In this document: positions 53,702-63,825 of the stretch, piece after piece
Layout of the letters: the number at the start of each line of letters is the position of its first letter
Numbering within the stretch: position 1 is the stretch's first letter
Assembly: GCF_003201475.1 (NCBI RefSeq)
Contig: NZ_QJJK01000001.1
Span: forward strand, 198,501-262,500
Direction of reading: 5' to 3'
DNA length: 64,000 nucleotides
Source: Chelatococcus asaccharovorans
Lineage (GTDB): Bacteria > Pseudomonadota > Alphaproteobacteria > Rhizobiales > Beijerinckiaceae
Notes under the pieces: generated by a model
What the model saw: the letters and a program-made list of their open reading frames with translations, nothing else
Database searches by the model: none
Told to the model about the DNA's origin: nothing
Made by a program: the position numbers and the translations under genes

Positions 53702-54183
53702 GGCGCCTGCTTCCCTATCCGCCGATATCGCTGCTGCTTCTGGTGATGTGGCTGATCCTCAACCAGAGCGTCTCGCCGGGCCAGGTCCTCATCGGCGGGA
53801 TCTGCGCGCTATTGGGACCGCTGGTGCTGACCCGTCTCGACGTGCCGCAGCTCACCATCCGCAAGCCGTGGGCGATATTGCGCCTTCTCGGCCGGATGGC
53901 GGTCGATATCGTCCGCTCGAACAAGAACGTCGCGCGCCTTATCCTGAAACCCAAATTGGAGCGGCGCGCCGGTTTCGTCGCCATCCCGCTGGCCATCCGT
54001 TCGCCTTATGGCCACGCGGCGCTCGCCTGCATTCTGACGGCGACCCCGGGTACGGCCTGGGTGAGCCTCGACCCGGCCGACGGTACGCTGATCATCCATG
54101 TCCTCGATCTCTATGACGAGGACGACTGGGGTGCGATCGTCAAGACCCGGTACGAAGAACTGCTGATGGAGATTTTCGAATGA
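53698..54183 (+). CDS. mrpE: Mrp antiporter subunit E
   Basis: 161 residues from ATG 53698 in an ATGA overlap with mrpD. Two N-terminal membrane helices, then the cytoplasmic domain with VARLILKPKLERRAGFVAIPL, TATPGTAWVSLDPADGTLIIHVLD, both typical of MrpE. Confidence 0.94.
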   Translation: MRRLLPYPPISLLLLVMWLILNQSVSPGQVLIGGICALLGPLVLTRLDVPQLTIRKPWAILRLLGRMAVDIVRSNKNVARLILKPKLERRAGFVAIPLAIRSPYGHAALACILTATPGTAWVSLDPADGTLIIHVLDLYDEDDWGAIVKTRYEELLMEIFE

Positions 54184-54461
54184 GCGCGGCGATCCTCGGC
54201 TGGTCACTCCTCCTCGCACAGATCTTCCTGGCCTTGGCCATGGCGATTGCCGCATGGCGCATCATGCGCGGCCCGCGCGCGCAGGATCGTGTGCTGGCGA
54301 TGGACGCGCTTTATGTGAACGGCATGCTGCTGCTGCTCGTCCTCGGCATCGGCACCGGTCGCACGCTCTATTTCGAGATCTCGCTGGCGATTGGTCTCCT
54401 CGGCTTCGTCGCCACCGTTGCTCTCGCCAAATTCCTTATGCGGGGCGAGGTGATCGAATGA
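54180..54461 (+). CDS. mrpF: Mrp antiporter subunit F
   Basis: 93 residues, three membrane helices, with IMRGPRAQDRVLAMDALYVNG, the R-G-P-x-x-x-D-R-V signature of MrpF. Starts in an ATGA overlap with mrpE. Confidence 0.94.
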   Translation: MSAAILGWSLLLAQIFLALAMAIAAWRIMRGPRAQDRVLAMDALYVNGMLLLLVLGIGTGRTLYFEISLAIGLLGFVATVALAKFLMRGEVIE

Positions 54462-54820
54462 ACAATCTCGCCGCCCTCCCAGCCTGGGCTGCCCTCATAA
54501 CGGCGTTCCTCGTGCTGCTCGGCGCGGGGCTCGCGCTCATCGGCAATATCGGCCTCATTCGCTTCGCCAGCTTCTACGAGCGTGTCCATGCGCCGACCCT
54601 TGGCGCCACGCTCGGCATGCTGAGCATCCTCGCCGCGTCGATCGTCTGCTTCTCGGCGCTCCAGACGCGGCCGGTGGTCCACGAGATCCTGATCGGCGTC
54701 TTCGTCACCGTCACGACGCCCGTGACGCTGATGCTTCTGGTCCAGGCCACGCTTTACCGCGACCGCCTTGAGGAGAAGGATCCGCTGGAGAAACGGGCTG
54801 CCGGTGACACGGCTGCTTGA
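54458..54820 (+). CDS. mrpG: Mrp antiporter subunit G
   Basis: 120 residues from ATG 54458 in an ATGA overlap with mrpF. Three membrane helices, with GLIRFASFYERVHAPTLGAT and VFVTVTTPVTLMLL, typical of MrpG. Its stop abuts that of the convergent MFS gene, with no spacer. Confidence 0.94.
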   Translation: MNNLAALPAWAALITAFLVLLGAGLALIGNIGLIRFASFYERVHAPTLGATLGMLSILAASIVCFSALQTRPVVHEILIGVFVTVTTPVTLMLLVQATLYRDRLEEKDPLEKRAAGDTAA

Positions 54821-56056
54821 TCAGGTTTCCGCACGCTGCCGCGCAGCAGACCGCTCCTGCCCGAGGGTCAGGGCCACCGTCAGCACCATGAAGACGGCCG
54901 CCGCGCCGAACACGAATGACGGTAGCCCGCGATCCAGGAGCCATGCGAAGAAGAGCGGGCCCGAGAAATTGGCGATGTTGAATCCCGTCGTCACGATCCC
55001 GAAGACGCGGCCTTCCGCACCTCGCGGCGCGGCGGCGCGGACCAGCATGTCGCGTGACGGCGCAATGACGCCGGACAGGAAGCCGGCCGCGGTCAGCATG
55101 ACGACGAGCACCATGTCGGACAGGTTGGCCACGGCGATGATGGCCACGAGGATTGCGGTGATGCCGAAAGCCCCCGCCGCCACATAGCCGTGACGGCTGG
55201 TGCGATCCGCCAGGACGCCGCCGGCCAGCACGCCGAAAGCGCTCGCGAACAGGAAGCCCGACAACGCCGCATTGGCCATGACGAGATCGACGCCGTATCC
55301 CGTCGTCAGCGCCGACACCGAGAAATTCTGCAGGCCGCCCGTGCTTAGGTTGAGCAGCATGAAGAGCACGACCAGAACGAGAATGGCCGGGCTGAGCAAC
55401 GTCGCAATCCCGGCACCGCGCGTTGCCTGGCCGGCTCCTTGCGCGGGCGCCAGACCGTTCGCCTGATGCACACCATCCCCGGGCGTCATCGCGATGACGA
55501 TGGCGACGAGACAGCCGATCCCGCCTGCGACCGCGAACGCCAAGGGAATGCCGCCGAAGGCCGCGGTCCCCAACAGAACGGCCGGCGCGATCGCGCCACC
55601 GAAATAGCCGGCAAAGGTATGGAAGGAGAAGGCCTTGCCCATGCGGCCGCCATCGATTCCATGCGACAGCCAGGCATAATCAGCCGGATGGTAGACGCAA
55701 TTGGCGAGCCCCGCGCAGGCCATCCCGACGAGGAGGAGCGGATAGGTCGGGGTGAAGGCGAGCCCGATAAAACTCAGCCCGCCCAGGACGAGACCGGCGA
55801 CCAGCAGCCGGCGCGGCCCCAGTCGATCCGTCAGGAAGCCGACCGGCGTCTGCGCCACCAGGGTCACGAGATTGAACACCGTGAGGGCGAAGCCGATCTC
55901 GAGAAAGCCCACACCGAAATGCGCGGGCAGGAGCGGGATCAGCGCCGGCAGGGTCATGATGTGAAAATGGCTGACGAAATGCGCCAAACACACCTTGCCG
56001 AGGAGCGCGAGCTGGCGCCCGTCCCACCGGGCCTGAAGGGTCGCTGACGTCGACAT
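54821..56056 (-). CDS. MFS transporter, fosmidomycin-resistance-like
   Basis: 411 residues from ATG 56056 (AGGTG just upstream). Twelve hydrophobic segments. The opening GKVCLAHFVSHFHIMTLPAL and the block DRLGPRRLLVAGLVLGGLSF, then GLANCVYHPADYAWLSHGI, match the FSR-type efflux group of the major facilitator superfamily. It converges on mrpG with no gap. The substrate is unknown. Confidence 0.87.
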   Translation of the reverse strand: MSTSATLQARWDGRQLALLGKVCLAHFVSHFHIMTLPALIPLLPAHFGVGFLEIGFALTVFNLVTLVAQTPVGFLTDRLGPRRLLVAGLVLGGLSFIGLAFTPTYPLLLVGMACAGLANCVYHPADYAWLSHGIDGGRMGKAFSFHTFAGYFGGAIAPAVLLGTAAFGGIPLAFAVAGGIGCLVAIVIAMTPGDGVHQANGLAPAQGAGQATRGAGIATLLSPAILVLVVLFMLLNLSTGGLQNFSVSALTTGYGVDLVMANAALSGFLFASAFGVLAGGVLADRTSRHGYVAAGAFGITAILVAIIAVANLSDMVLVVMLTAAGFLSGVIAPSRDMLVRAAAPRGAEGRVFGIVTTGFNIANFSGPLFFAWLLDRGLPSFVFGAAAVFMVLTVALTLGQERSAARQRAET

Positions 56057-56061
56057 CACCT

Positions 56062-56163
56062 GGAGCAATCCGGCGTGAATAGAATCGTCCGATACGATCT
56101 AACTATATGAATTTACTCGTCAATTTTTGATCTGAGCAAGTTCGCAACAGACGGACTTGCTCT
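56062..56163. repeat. Dispersed hairpin repeat, copy D
   Basis: GGAGCAATCCGGCGTGAATAGAATCG, then ATGAATTTACTCGTCAATTTTTG, then GAGCAAGTTCG ... CGGACTTGCTCT (about 56133-56163). One base of the first arm is changed (AGTTCG for AGTCCG). It lies between the two MFS genes and begins 6 bases before the ATG at 56056. Confidence 0.8.
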
Positions 56164-56200
56164 AGGACCAATCCGGCCTCTATCGCTCTCTTTGGCCAGC

Positions 56201-57502
56201 TTATCGCCCGCCTGTCGCGCGACGCTCGGTCATGAGCGCGAAGGCCAGGGTGCAGGTGAGCATGAGCAAACCGAGGAAGACGATCACCCCGGCGGTGCCC
56301 CAGACCGCGGATACGGCGCCGGTCACCGGCTGGAAGATGGCCGCGCCGGCGAAGAACGCGAAATTGATCGCCGCGAGCGCCTTGCCCGCCTTGTCCGGCG
56401 TAAAGATCGAGCGGCCCATGGCAAAGAGCAGGGGCTGCACGGCGATCGTCGCGCCGAAGATGAACAGCACCGTCGTGTCGAAGGTCACGGGCAGGCTCAT
56501 CTCGCCGAGAAGCCTCGACAAGGTGCCCGCTGGGCCACCCATTGCGAGCAGGAGGAGCATGGCCCCGGCAACCGCGTGGCCGGCGATGATCAGCGCCCGG
56601 CGATGCCCGATGCGGCGATCCAGCATGCCGAAGGCAATCGGGCCAAGGACGAGAGCGATCGTCAGCGGCATCAGCACGGCGCCGGCCTCGACCCGGCTCA
56701 AGCCTTTCACGTCCATGAGCCATGGGCCGCCCCACAGGCCACGGATACCGATCATCACGGCGAAGGACACCAGGGCGAGAATAATGATGCCGCGCATGCG
56801 GGCGGACAGGCCGATCTGCACGACCTCCCGCGCCTCCGAGCGCAGCGTGGCATGGCCTGCTCCCCGCTCGGGCGGCGTATTGGGCACCAGGAGAAACACG
56901 AGGCCAGCGATGACGACCCCCGCGATCGCCGCCACGCCGTAGCCGGCGCGCCAGCCGGCCATCTCGATCAACCAGGCGAGCGGGCTCGCCGACAACAGCA
57001 TGCCGGAATTGCCCACCCCCTGGATCAGCCCGGACCACAGCCCGAATTTGGCCGGCGTCAGCAGCTTTGCCGCCAAGGTCATCGGACAGAGCAGCATGCC
57101 GCAGCAGCCGACGCCGAGGACGATCTGCGCCAGGAAGAAGCCGGCAGCCCCGCCGACCACCGCCGCCAGCGCCGCACCCACCGTGACGATCGCAAACAGC
57201 GTCAGCGACACCGTGCGCACGCCATAGCGGTCGAGCGCAACGCCCACCGGAATCTGGCCCGCGGCAAAGGCGAAATGATAGGCGCCGGTCAGGCTGGCAA
57301 GCGCCTCGGCACTCACGCCGATATCAACCGCCATCACGTCCGTGGCGATCGCCGGCAGGGTGCGCAGCATGTTGGAGAGCATGTGGCCGAGGGCCAGCAC
57401 GAGGAGCGGTGCACCGAAAGCCGCCGTCCCGACGAGGACAGACGCCGGCTGTGCCGACACAGGCTGCCCGACGCCGGACGCAACCGCTTGCGACCTGGCC
57501 AT
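56201..57502 (-). CDS. MFS transporter
   Basis: 433 residues; GGGAG precedes the ATG. Twelve membrane segments; the A-type loop DRYGVRTVSLTLFAIVTVG follows TM2, and the second-half loop reads DRRIGHRRALIIAG. A hydrophilic 20-residue lead precedes TM1. No substrate-defining motif is seen. It reads in the same direction as the FSR-like gene, separated by repeat copy D, so the two look like independent units. Confidence 0.88.
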   Translation of the reverse strand: MARSQAVASGVGQPVSAQPASVLVGTAAFGAPLLVLALGHMLSNMLRTLPAIATDVMAVDIGVSAEALASLTGAYHFAFAAGQIPVGVALDRYGVRTVSLTLFAIVTVGAALAAVVGGAAGFFLAQIVLGVGCCGMLLCPMTLAAKLLTPAKFGLWSGLIQGVGNSGMLLSASPLAWLIEMAGWRAGYGVAAIAGVVIAGLVFLLVPNTPPERGAGHATLRSEAREVVQIGLSARMRGIIILALVSFAVMIGIRGLWGGPWLMDVKGLSRVEAGAVLMPLTIALVLGPIAFGMLDRRIGHRRALIIAGHAVAGAMLLLLAMGGPAGTLSRLLGEMSLPVTFDTTVLFIFGATIAVQPLLFAMGRSIFTPDKAGKALAAINFAFFAGAAIFQPVTGAVSAVWGTAGVIVFLGLLMLTCTLAFALMTERRATGGR

Positions 57503-57717
57503 GGATCGAGAACTCCCTCAACGCCGGACTTGTGATGCCGGTTTTTGGATGACTGCACAGACCTTGTGCAGTTTCGCCATGATCCCGGATAGTCGACGGG
57601 CGCCGGAAAGCCAAGCGTGATATGGCAGCGCAGGCGCATAGCGGCTATGCATCGCGTCGTGGCGCGGCCCGCCCTGAAGCGCCCCCCTACGGGACGTCTG
57701 CGAATTGTGAGTTGCGG

Positions 57718-58119
57718 TCAGCGGCCGCGGGATGGCGTCGGCAGAGCGCATATCTCCTCGCCCGAGAACAGGCGGGAGCGCGTGAGAAAACGCTGCTCGG
57801 TGCCGTTGTCGAGCGAGAACATGCCACCGCGGCCGGGCACGACATCGATGACCAGCTGCGTGTGCTGCCAGGCCTCGAACTGCGACGCACTGATATAGAC
57901 CGGCGCGCCCGCGATCTCGCCGAGCTTCACATCCCGATCCCCGACAATGAACTCAGCCTGCGGATAGCACATGGGCGAGGAGCCATCGCAGCAGCCTCCG
58001 GACTGGTGAAAGAGGATGGGACCATGCTGCGCCTGGAGCTCCTTGATGAGCGCAATCGCCGCGGGCGTCGCGGTGACCCTGTCCGGGATTCCGCCCATGG
58101 AAGCGGAGGCTTGCGCCAT
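57718..58119 (-). CDS. DUF779-family protein
   Basis: 133 residues from ATG 58119, with AGGAG 7 bases upstream. DUF779 markers: VTATPAAIALIKELQAQHGP, FHQSGGCCDGSSPMCYP with three clustered cysteines (possible metal site), VYISASQFEAWQHTQLVIDVVPGRGG and the late RFLTRSRLF. In many bacteria this family is encoded next to an alcohol or aldehyde dehydrogenase, as here; its role is not known, perhaps in maturation of those enzymes. It is the third gene of the ALDH-ADH-DUF779 set. Confidence 0.88.
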   Translation of the reverse strand: MAQASASMGGIPDRVTATPAAIALIKELQAQHGPILFHQSGGCCDGSSPMCYPQAEFIVGDRDVKLGEIAGAPVYISASQFEAWQHTQLVIDVVPGRGGMFSLDNGTEQRFLTRSRLFSGEEICALPTPSRGR

Positions 58120-58222
58120 TGCATTGCTCCTGTCCACGTTCAAAGAAAAAGGCCGAACGGGACGATCCCGTCCGGCCAGGTTGCGCGAGGGAGCGCGCAC
58201 AGGACGCCAACTAGGCCGCCAG

Positions 58223-59254
58223 CTAGGCCGCCATGTCGAGCACGATGCGGCCTTCGATCTGGCCCTTGTGCATCTTGTCGAAGACGGTGTTGATGTCGTC
58301 GAGCTTCGCCGTGGAGACCGTCGCATGAACCTTGCCGGCGGCGGCAAAATCGAGCGATTCCTGGAGGTCGAGGCGCGTGCCGACGATGGAACCGCGCACG
58401 GTGATCCCATTCAGCACCATCCCGAAGATATCGAGCGGGAAGCCGCCCGGCGGCAGACCGTTCAACGCGACGGTGCCGCCACGCGCGACCATGCCAATCG
58501 CCTGTTCGAAGGCTTTGGGGCTGACGGCCGTGACCAGCACCCCCTGGGCGCCGCCGTCGGTTTCGCGCTTGATGACCGCGGCGGGATCCTCCTCCTTGGC
58601 GTTGACGGTCATGCTCGCCCCGAGGCGACGGGCGAGATCGAGCTTCGCCGGGTCGATGTCGACGGCGGCGACATTGAGCCCCATGGCCCTGGCATATTGC
58701 ACCGCCATGTGGCCGAGACCGCCGATACCGGAGATGACGACCCAGTCGCCGGGCTTGGTGTCCGTGACCTTCAGCCCCTTGTACACCGTCACGCCCGCGC
58801 AGAGCACCGGGGCGATCTCCACGAAGCCGAGGTTCGCCGGCAGATGCCCGACATAGTTCGGGTCGGCGATGACATAATCGGCGAAACCACCATTGACGGA
58901 ATAACCCGTGTTCTGCTGCTCGACGCAGAGCGTCTCCCAGCCGCCCAGGCAGTGCCGGCAATGGCCGCAGGCCGTGTAGAGCCAAGGCACGCCGACGCGA
59001 TCGCCTTCCTTCACATGGGTGACACCGGCGCCGACCGCCGAGACGAAGCCGACACCCTCATGGCCAGGGATGAAGGGCGGGTTCGGCTTCACCGGCCAGT
59101 CCCCTTCGGCGGCGTGCAGATCGGTATGGCAGACACCCGAGGCCTTGATCGCGACCTGGATCATGCCCGGTCCCGGTTCAGGCACGGGCACTTCCTCGAT
59201 GACGAGGGGCTTGCGGAATTCCCGCACGACGGCGGCTTTCATGGTCTTTGCCAT
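58223..59254 (-). CDS. adhP: Zinc-dependent alcohol dehydrogenase, AdhP type
   Basis: 343 residues from ATG 59254, with AGGAG 8 bases upstream. Catalytic zinc ligands Cys42 and His65-Glu66; structural zinc cysteines 96, 99, 102 and 110; NAD-binding [15 protein letters not shown]. Length and sequence ([19 protein letters not shown]) are those of AdhP ethanol dehydrogenases. It oxidises ethanol or other primary alcohols to aldehydes, which the neighbouring aldehyde dehydrogenase would take. Confidence 0.94.
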   Translation of the reverse strand: MAKTMKAAVVREFRKPLVIEEVPVPEPGPGMIQVAIKASGVCHTDLHAAEGDWPVKPNPPFIPGHEGVGFVSAVGAGVTHVKEGDRVGVPWLYTACGHCRHCLGGWETLCVEQQNTGYSVNGGFADYVIADPNYVGHLPANLGFVEIAPVLCAGVTVYKGLKVTDTKPGDWVVISGIGGLGHMAVQYARAMGLNVAAVDIDPAKLDLARRLGASMTVNAKEEDPAAVIKRETDGGAQGVLVTAVSPKAFEQAIGMVARGGTVALNGLPPGGFPLDIFGMVLNGITVRGSIVGTRLDLQESLDFAAAGKVHATVSTAKLDDINTVFDKMHKGQIEGRIVLDMAA

Positions 59255-59330
59255 AGAGCTTTCTCCTTGCATTGACCGGGCTAAGCTAGGGGCAGCCGGG
59301 AGGCTGCCCCATGACCAAGATCAACCTTGC

Positions 59331-60848
59331 TCAGAAGAAAGCAAGCTTTTTCGGCGAATAGCTGACCAGCATGTTCTTGGTCTGCTGGTAATGGTCAAGC
59401 ATCATGCGATGGTTTTCGCGGCCGATGCCGGACTGCTTGTAGCCACCGAAGGCCGCGTGGGCGGGATAAGCGTGGTAGCAGTTCGTCCACACGCGCCCGG
59501 CCTGGATCGCCCGGCCGAAGCGATAGGCCCGGTTGCCGTCGCGCGTCCACACGCCCGCGCCGAGGCCGTAAAGTGTGTCATTGGCGATGGCGAGCGCCTC
59601 TTCGTCGTCCTTGAAGGTGGTGACGGAAACGACGGGGCCGAAGATCTCCTCCTGGAAGATCCGCATCTTGTTATGGCCCTTGAAGACGGTCGGCTTGACA
59701 TAGAAACCGCCGGCGAGGTCACCCGGCAGATCGTTGCGCTCGCCGCCGACAAGCACCTCGGCCCCTTCCTGGCGGCCGATGTCGAAGTAGCTGAGGATCT
59801 TCTCGAGCTGCTCCGACGAGGCCTGCGCGCCGATCATCGTCGCGGGATCGAGCGGGTTGCCCTGCTTGATCGCCTTCACACGCGCAAGCGCCTTCTCCAT
59901 GAAGCGATCATAGATCGATTCCTGGATCAGCGCGCGGCTCGGGCAGGTGCAGACCTCGCCCTGGTTCAAGGCGAACATCACGAAGCCTTCGATGGCCTTG
60001 TCGAGATAGTCGTCGTCCTCGGCCGTCACATCCTTGAAGAAGATGTTCGGAGACTTGCCGCCGAGTTCCAAAGTCACCGGAATGAGGTTCTGGCTGGCAT
60101 ATTGCATGATCAGCCGGCCGGTCGTCGTCTCACCGGTGAAGGCGATCTTGGCGATGCGCGGGTTGGACGCCAGCGGCTTGCCCGCCTCGAGGCCAAAACC
60201 ATTGACGATATTGAGGACGCCCGGCGGCAGGATGTCGGCAATGAGTTCCGCCAGGACGAGGATCGACGCGGGCGTCTGCTCCGCCGGCTTCAGGACCACG
60301 CAGTTGCCGGCGGCAAGCGCCGGCGCGAGCTTCCACACCGCCATCAGGATCGGGAAGTTCCAGGGGATGATCTGGCCGACGACGCCAAGCGGCTCGTGGA
60401 AATGGTAGGCGACCGTGTCGTGGTCGAGTTCCGATATGCCGCCCTCCTGCGCGCGGATGGCGCCGGCGAAATAGCGGAAATGGTCGATGGCGAGCGGCAG
60501 GTCGGCGGCCGTCGTCTCGCGGATCGGCTTGCCGTTGTCCCAGGTCTCGGCCTCGGCGAGGAGGGCGAGATTGTCCTGCATCACATCGGCAATGCGGTTG
60601 AGCAGCAGGGCGCGCTCGGCCACGCTGGTGCGGCCCCAGGCGTCCTTGGCTGCGTGCGCGGCATCGAGCGCCGCCTCGATATCGCTGGCGTCGGAGCGCG
60701 CGACCTCGCAGAGGAGCTTGCCGTTGACCGGCGACGTGTTCTCGAAATAACGGCCGGCCTGCGGCGCGACCCATTGGCCGTTGATGAAATTGCCGTAGCG
60801 CGCCTTGAAGGGCGTGGCCGTCGCGCGAACGATCTCTGGCTTGTTCAA
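59331..60848 (-). CDS. Acetaldehyde-type NAD-dependent aldehyde dehydrogenase (ExaC/AcoD group)
   Basis: 505 residues if it starts at the TTG at 60848, which has a perfect AGGAGG 5 bases upstream; the ATG at 60863 would put that site inside the coding region and has none of its own. The short form begins [10 protein letters not shown], like its relatives. Motifs: [14 protein letters not shown], Glu261 in LELGGKS and Cys300 in [11 protein letters not shown], with the double-cysteine C-T-C of ExaC-type enzymes. It is the first gene after the palindrome and regulator upstream. Confidence 0.92.
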   Translation of the reverse strand: MNKPEIVRATATPFKARYGNFINGQWVAPQAGRYFENTSPVNGKLLCEVARSDASDIEAALDAAHAAKDAWGRTSVAERALLLNRIADVMQDNLALLAEAETWDNGKPIRETTAADLPLAIDHFRYFAGAIRAQEGGISELDHDTVAYHFHEPLGVVGQIIPWNFPILMAVWKLAPALAAGNCVVLKPAEQTPASILVLAELIADILPPGVLNIVNGFGLEAGKPLASNPRIAKIAFTGETTTGRLIMQYASQNLIPVTLELGGKSPNIFFKDVTAEDDDYLDKAIEGFVMFALNQGEVCTCPSRALIQESIYDRFMEKALARVKAIKQGNPLDPATMIGAQASSEQLEKILSYFDIGRQEGAEVLVGGERNDLPGDLAGGFYVKPTVFKGHNKMRIFQEEIFGPVVSVTTFKDDEEALAIANDTLYGLGAGVWTRDGNRAYRFGRAIQAGRVWTNCYHAYPAHAAFGGYKQSGIGRENHRMMLDHYQQTKNMLVSYSPKKLAFF

Positions 60849-60965
60849 AATTTCCTCCTGCATCCGAGTTTTTCGCGGTCGCGTAAGGCGCCGCGGTCTC
60901 CTGCAGGGATCATCGCGCTCGTCGCCCCGTCCTGTCAGCGGGGCAGCGGCTGTTTTGCAGTGCAC

Positions 60966-60987
60966 CCTGTCGCAGGACTGCGACAGG
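60966..60987. promoter_or_regulatory. Candidate operator of the AcoR-like regulator
   Basis: CCTGTCGCA-GGAC-TGCGACAGG is a perfect palindrome with 9-bp arms. It lies just after the regulator gene and 118 bases before the aldehyde dehydrogenase start. TGTCGCA-N-TGCGACA-type sites suit Fis-type activators of this family. I find no convincing -24/-12 (sigma54) sequence nearby. Confidence 0.7.
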
Positions 60988-61000
60988 TGCCGGCGCGCCG

Positions 61001-61972
61001 TCAGTGGCTGCGGCCGAGCCCGAAGCGCGCGATCTTGCGATGCATGGTCGCGCGGCTGACGCCGAGCAGGCGGGCGGCGGCCGAGACATTGCCCTTGGCG
61101 CGCGACAGCGCCCGCTGCACGGCGCCGCGTTCGGCCGTGATGAGATCCTCGCCGGGACCGTCAGGGCCTTCGAAGAGGTCCGCGGCGGGAAAGGGCGAGC
61201 CAAGGCGCGCGTCCGTGAGGCCATAAGCCAGGCGTGCGGCGCGGTTGGCGCCGATGACGAGATCCTCGCGGTCGACCGCGATAAGGCCGGCCGCGCCCTT
61301 GCCGAGGTCCGGCCCCAGCATGACGCGCGCGTGGCTGAAGGTCTCGCGGAAATGGCGCGCTTCGATGCCGTGCGCTGCCTCATTCGCCGCCGTTGCGATG
61401 AGGCGCAGCATGGTCGGTGTCAGATCGGCGCGGCAAGTGGAGACATCGAGGGTGGCGACCAGCCGGCCCTCGGCGTCCCAGATCGGCGACACGGTGCAGC
61501 TCAGGCCGATGTTGCGCGTGAGGAAATGCTGATCGCGATGGATGGTGAGCGCGCGCCCCTCGGCCAGGCAGGTGCCGACGCCGTTGGTGCCCTCGCTCGC
61601 CTCGCTCCAGACCATGCCGGTCCAGAGGCCGAGATCGAGAAAATCTGCGTCGTCACCGGCAGCCCCGCGGCGATCGAGCGGCACGCCATCGCGATCCGTC
61701 AGAAGCACGCAGCAGCCAGCGTCACCCACGGCCTCGAACAGCCGGTCGAGCGTCGGTTGCGCGAGCCGCACCAGCCGCTCGGTCCGCGCGAAAGCCTGGT
61801 TGAAGGCCGCACTGTCAAGGCGATGCGGCGGGCGATGCTGGTCCGGATCGAGCCCATATTGCGTGACGGATCGCGACCAGGAGGCGGCGACCGCCGAGCG
61901 CGCCGCCGAGGCGCCATCGCTGAGCGTGGAATAGATGCGTGCGGCATGGTGCGCCTTCGCCGTCTCGCCCAT
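61001..61972 (-). CDS. AcoR-like regulator with GAF and Fis-type HTH but no AAA+ domain
   Basis: 323 residues, half the usual AcoR length. The N-terminal part (about 25-70, [19 protein letters not shown]) and GAF domain (about 75-215, [26 protein letters not shown], then [24 protein letters not shown]) match AcoR. The last 45 residues are a Fis-type helix-turn-helix ([28 protein letters not shown]). The sigma54-contacting AAA+ domain, with GAFTGA and Walker motifs, is absent. It reads toward the ALDH-ADH-DUF779 genes and probably controls them through the palindrome at 60966-60987. Confidence 0.9.
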   Translation of the reverse strand: MGETAKAHHAARIYSTLSDGASAARSAVAASWSRSVTQYGLDPDQHRPPHRLDSAAFNQAFARTERLVRLAQPTLDRLFEAVGDAGCCVLLTDRDGVPLDRRGAAGDDADFLDLGLWTGMVWSEASEGTNGVGTCLAEGRALTIHRDQHFLTRNIGLSCTVSPIWDAEGRLVATLDVSTCRADLTPTMLRLIATAANEAAHGIEARHFRETFSHARVMLGPDLGKGAAGLIAVDREDLVIGANRAARLAYGLTDARLGSPFPAADLFEGPDGPGEDLITAERGAVQRALSRAKGNVSAAARLLGVSRATMHRKIARFGLGRSH

Positions 61973-62073
61973 CCCTGCGACCTTTCCGTTTCCGCCTTTG
62001 CCGGCCCGGAGCTTTCACAGCCAAGAGCTCTCATGCCTTCGGGCACCATAGTCCGGCTTGAAGGGGGCGGAAG

Positions 62074-63825
62074 TCAATCACTCCCGGCGATGACGGCATC
62101 GGCGAGGCGCTCGGCCATCATGATGACGGGAATGTTCAGATTGGCGCGGGGCGCAGTCGGCATCAGGGAGGCGTCGATCACGCGGAGCCCGCCGACGCCA
62201 TGCACGCGGCCCGAGACCGGGTTGATCACGGCCTCGCGATCTCCCGCCGAACCCATGCGGCAGGTGCCGCAGGCATGCCACTGGCCAAAGGCATTGTCGC
62301 GCACGTAAGCCGCGATCGCCTCGTCGCTCGCGAGCAGATCCGCGAGGCTCATGCCGCCGGCGACGAAATGCCTGAAGAAGGGCGCGCGCAGGAAGGGCAG
62401 GACGTCGAGCGCCACCGCCGCCGGCGCGGTCAGGAGGAAGTTGCGCAAACCATAACGCCCAAGCGCCTTGGCGAAGCCGCTATAGCGCGACGGCGAGGCA
62501 TGCGCCACATGGCCCGCCAGCGCCTCGCAGGCCAGAAGCCGCGCCATGAAACGGACCGAAGCCGTCAACCGGGTGACATCGCGAATATCGGCCAGATGAT
62601 TGAAGGCCGCGAGCGGCGGCACGGAGAGGTCCGCACTCTGCAACGTGACGCTGCCGCGCGCATGGGGCTTGTTGATCCAGGAGAGCAGCGTCGCGATCTG
62701 CCGGCCAAGCGGGTGCCAGGCGGATTTCGCCACCACCATCATATACATGTCAGAGGGCAGCCCCCCCGCGCAGCCCGAGCTGTAGCGCAGCCCGAGATGG
62801 ATGTGCCGCCGTGTCGTGCCGCGCAGCCGCGCCGCGCGGGCGAGATAGGCGGACAGCGAAATCCCCGGATGCTCCTGCAGGTTCTGGCCGACGCCGGCAA
62901 GGTCATGGACCACCGGCAGGCCAAGCCGGCGCAGATCCGCCGCCGGCCCCACCCCGGATTTCATCAGGAGCGCCGGGCTGTGGATGGCGCCGGCAGCGAT
63001 GATCGTTTCACGGGCTTTGATGGATCGCGCCACACCGTCGGCGCCGCGGATCGCGACGCCGGCCACGCAGCGGTCCTGCCACAGAAGGCCCGTGACGGCG
63101 GCATCCGCCATGACGACCAGATTGGGGCGCCGACGGGTCTCGCGATCGAGATAGGCCCGCGCCGTCGACACGCGATGTACGCCGTCGTTCGACAGCGTCA
63201 TCGGGAAATGGCCGTCCTCGAAGCGGCCGTTCTGGTCGCCGAGCGCGGCAAAGCCGGCCGCCTCCAGCGCCGCCTCGGCCGCCAATGAGAAGGCCGGCCA
63301 GCGCTCCCGCGGAACCCGGTGGATCGGGATCGGCCCGCTATCCCCATGCAGCGGGCCGCCATAGTCGAGATCCCGCTCGAGCTTCCTGAAATAGGGCAGC
63401 ACCGACTGCCAGTTCCAGCCCGTCGCCCCCAGCCGCTCCCACTCGTCATAGTCGTCGGGCGTGCCGCGATTGGCGACCTGCCCGTTGATGCTGGAGCCGC
63501 CGCCCATCAGCCGCGGCTGCTCGTAGCGCCCGAGCGGGGGACGCTCCGGAGCATTATGCGCGACGGGCCGGAAATAGGCGGGCAGCGCCGGCCAGTGGTT
63601 GGCGGGATCGAAGGCGACGCGGCCGGGATAGATATCGAGCATCGCCGGCGTTTCCTCACCTGGCTTGATGTCCCGCCCGGCCTCGATGAGGAGCACGCGC
63701 CGCCGCGGATCGGCGGAGAGCCGGTTCGCCAGCACACAGCCGCTGCTGCCGCCGCCGACGATCACGATATCGAAGGCATCGGAGGCAGGGCCCTTCTCGG
63801 GCCCGGCAGCCGCCTCACTCGGCAT
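62074..63825 (-). CDS. GMC-family FAD-dependent oxidoreductase (choline dehydrogenase-like)
   Basis: 583 residues. FAD-binding GGGSSG at 24-29 within VIVGGGSSGCVLANRL, then LLIEAG, the first GMC signature (ERPPLGRYEQPRLMGGGSSI, family G-R-x-x-x-G-G-S-S-x-x-N), the second (GAIHSPALLMKSGVGP) and the catalytic His in QWHACGTCRMG near the C-terminus. It oxidises an alcohol. The start overlaps the end of the GlcG/HbpS-like gene by 11 bases, so both are in one transcript. Confidence 0.92.
   Translation of the reverse strand: MPSEAAAGPEKGPASDAFDIVIVGGGSSGCVLANRLSADPRRRVLLIEAGRDIKPGEETPAMLDIYPGRVAFDPANHWPALPAYFRPVAHNAPERPPLGRYEQPRLMGGGSSINGQVANRGTPDDYDEWERLGATGWNWQSVLPYFRKLERDLDYGGPLHGDSGPIPIHRVPRERWPAFSLAAEAALEAAGFAALGDQNGRFEDGHFPMTLSNDGVHRVSTARAYLDRETRRRPNLVVMADAAVTGLLWQDRCVAGVAIRGADGVARSIKARETIIAAGAIHSPALLMKSGVGPAADLRRLGLPVVHDLAGVGQNLQEHPGISLSAYLARAARLRGTTRRHIHLGLRYSSGCAGGLPSDMYMMVVAKSAWHPLGRQIATLLSWINKPHARGSVTLQSADLSVPPLAAFNHLADIRDVTRLTASVRFMARLLACEALAGHVAHASPSRYSGFAKALGRYGLRNFLLTAPAAVALDVLPFLRAPFFRHFVAGGMSLADLLASDEAIAAYVRDNAFGQWHACGTCRMGSAGDREAVINPVSGRVHGVGGLRVIDASLMPTAPRANLNIPVIMMAERLADAVIAGSD

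Noticed and set aside
60864-60965. Sigma54 (-24/-12) promoter before the aldehyde dehydrogenase
   Set aside because: I looked for TGGCAC-N5-TTGC on the coding strand and found no acceptable match, in line with the missing AAA+ domain in the regulator.
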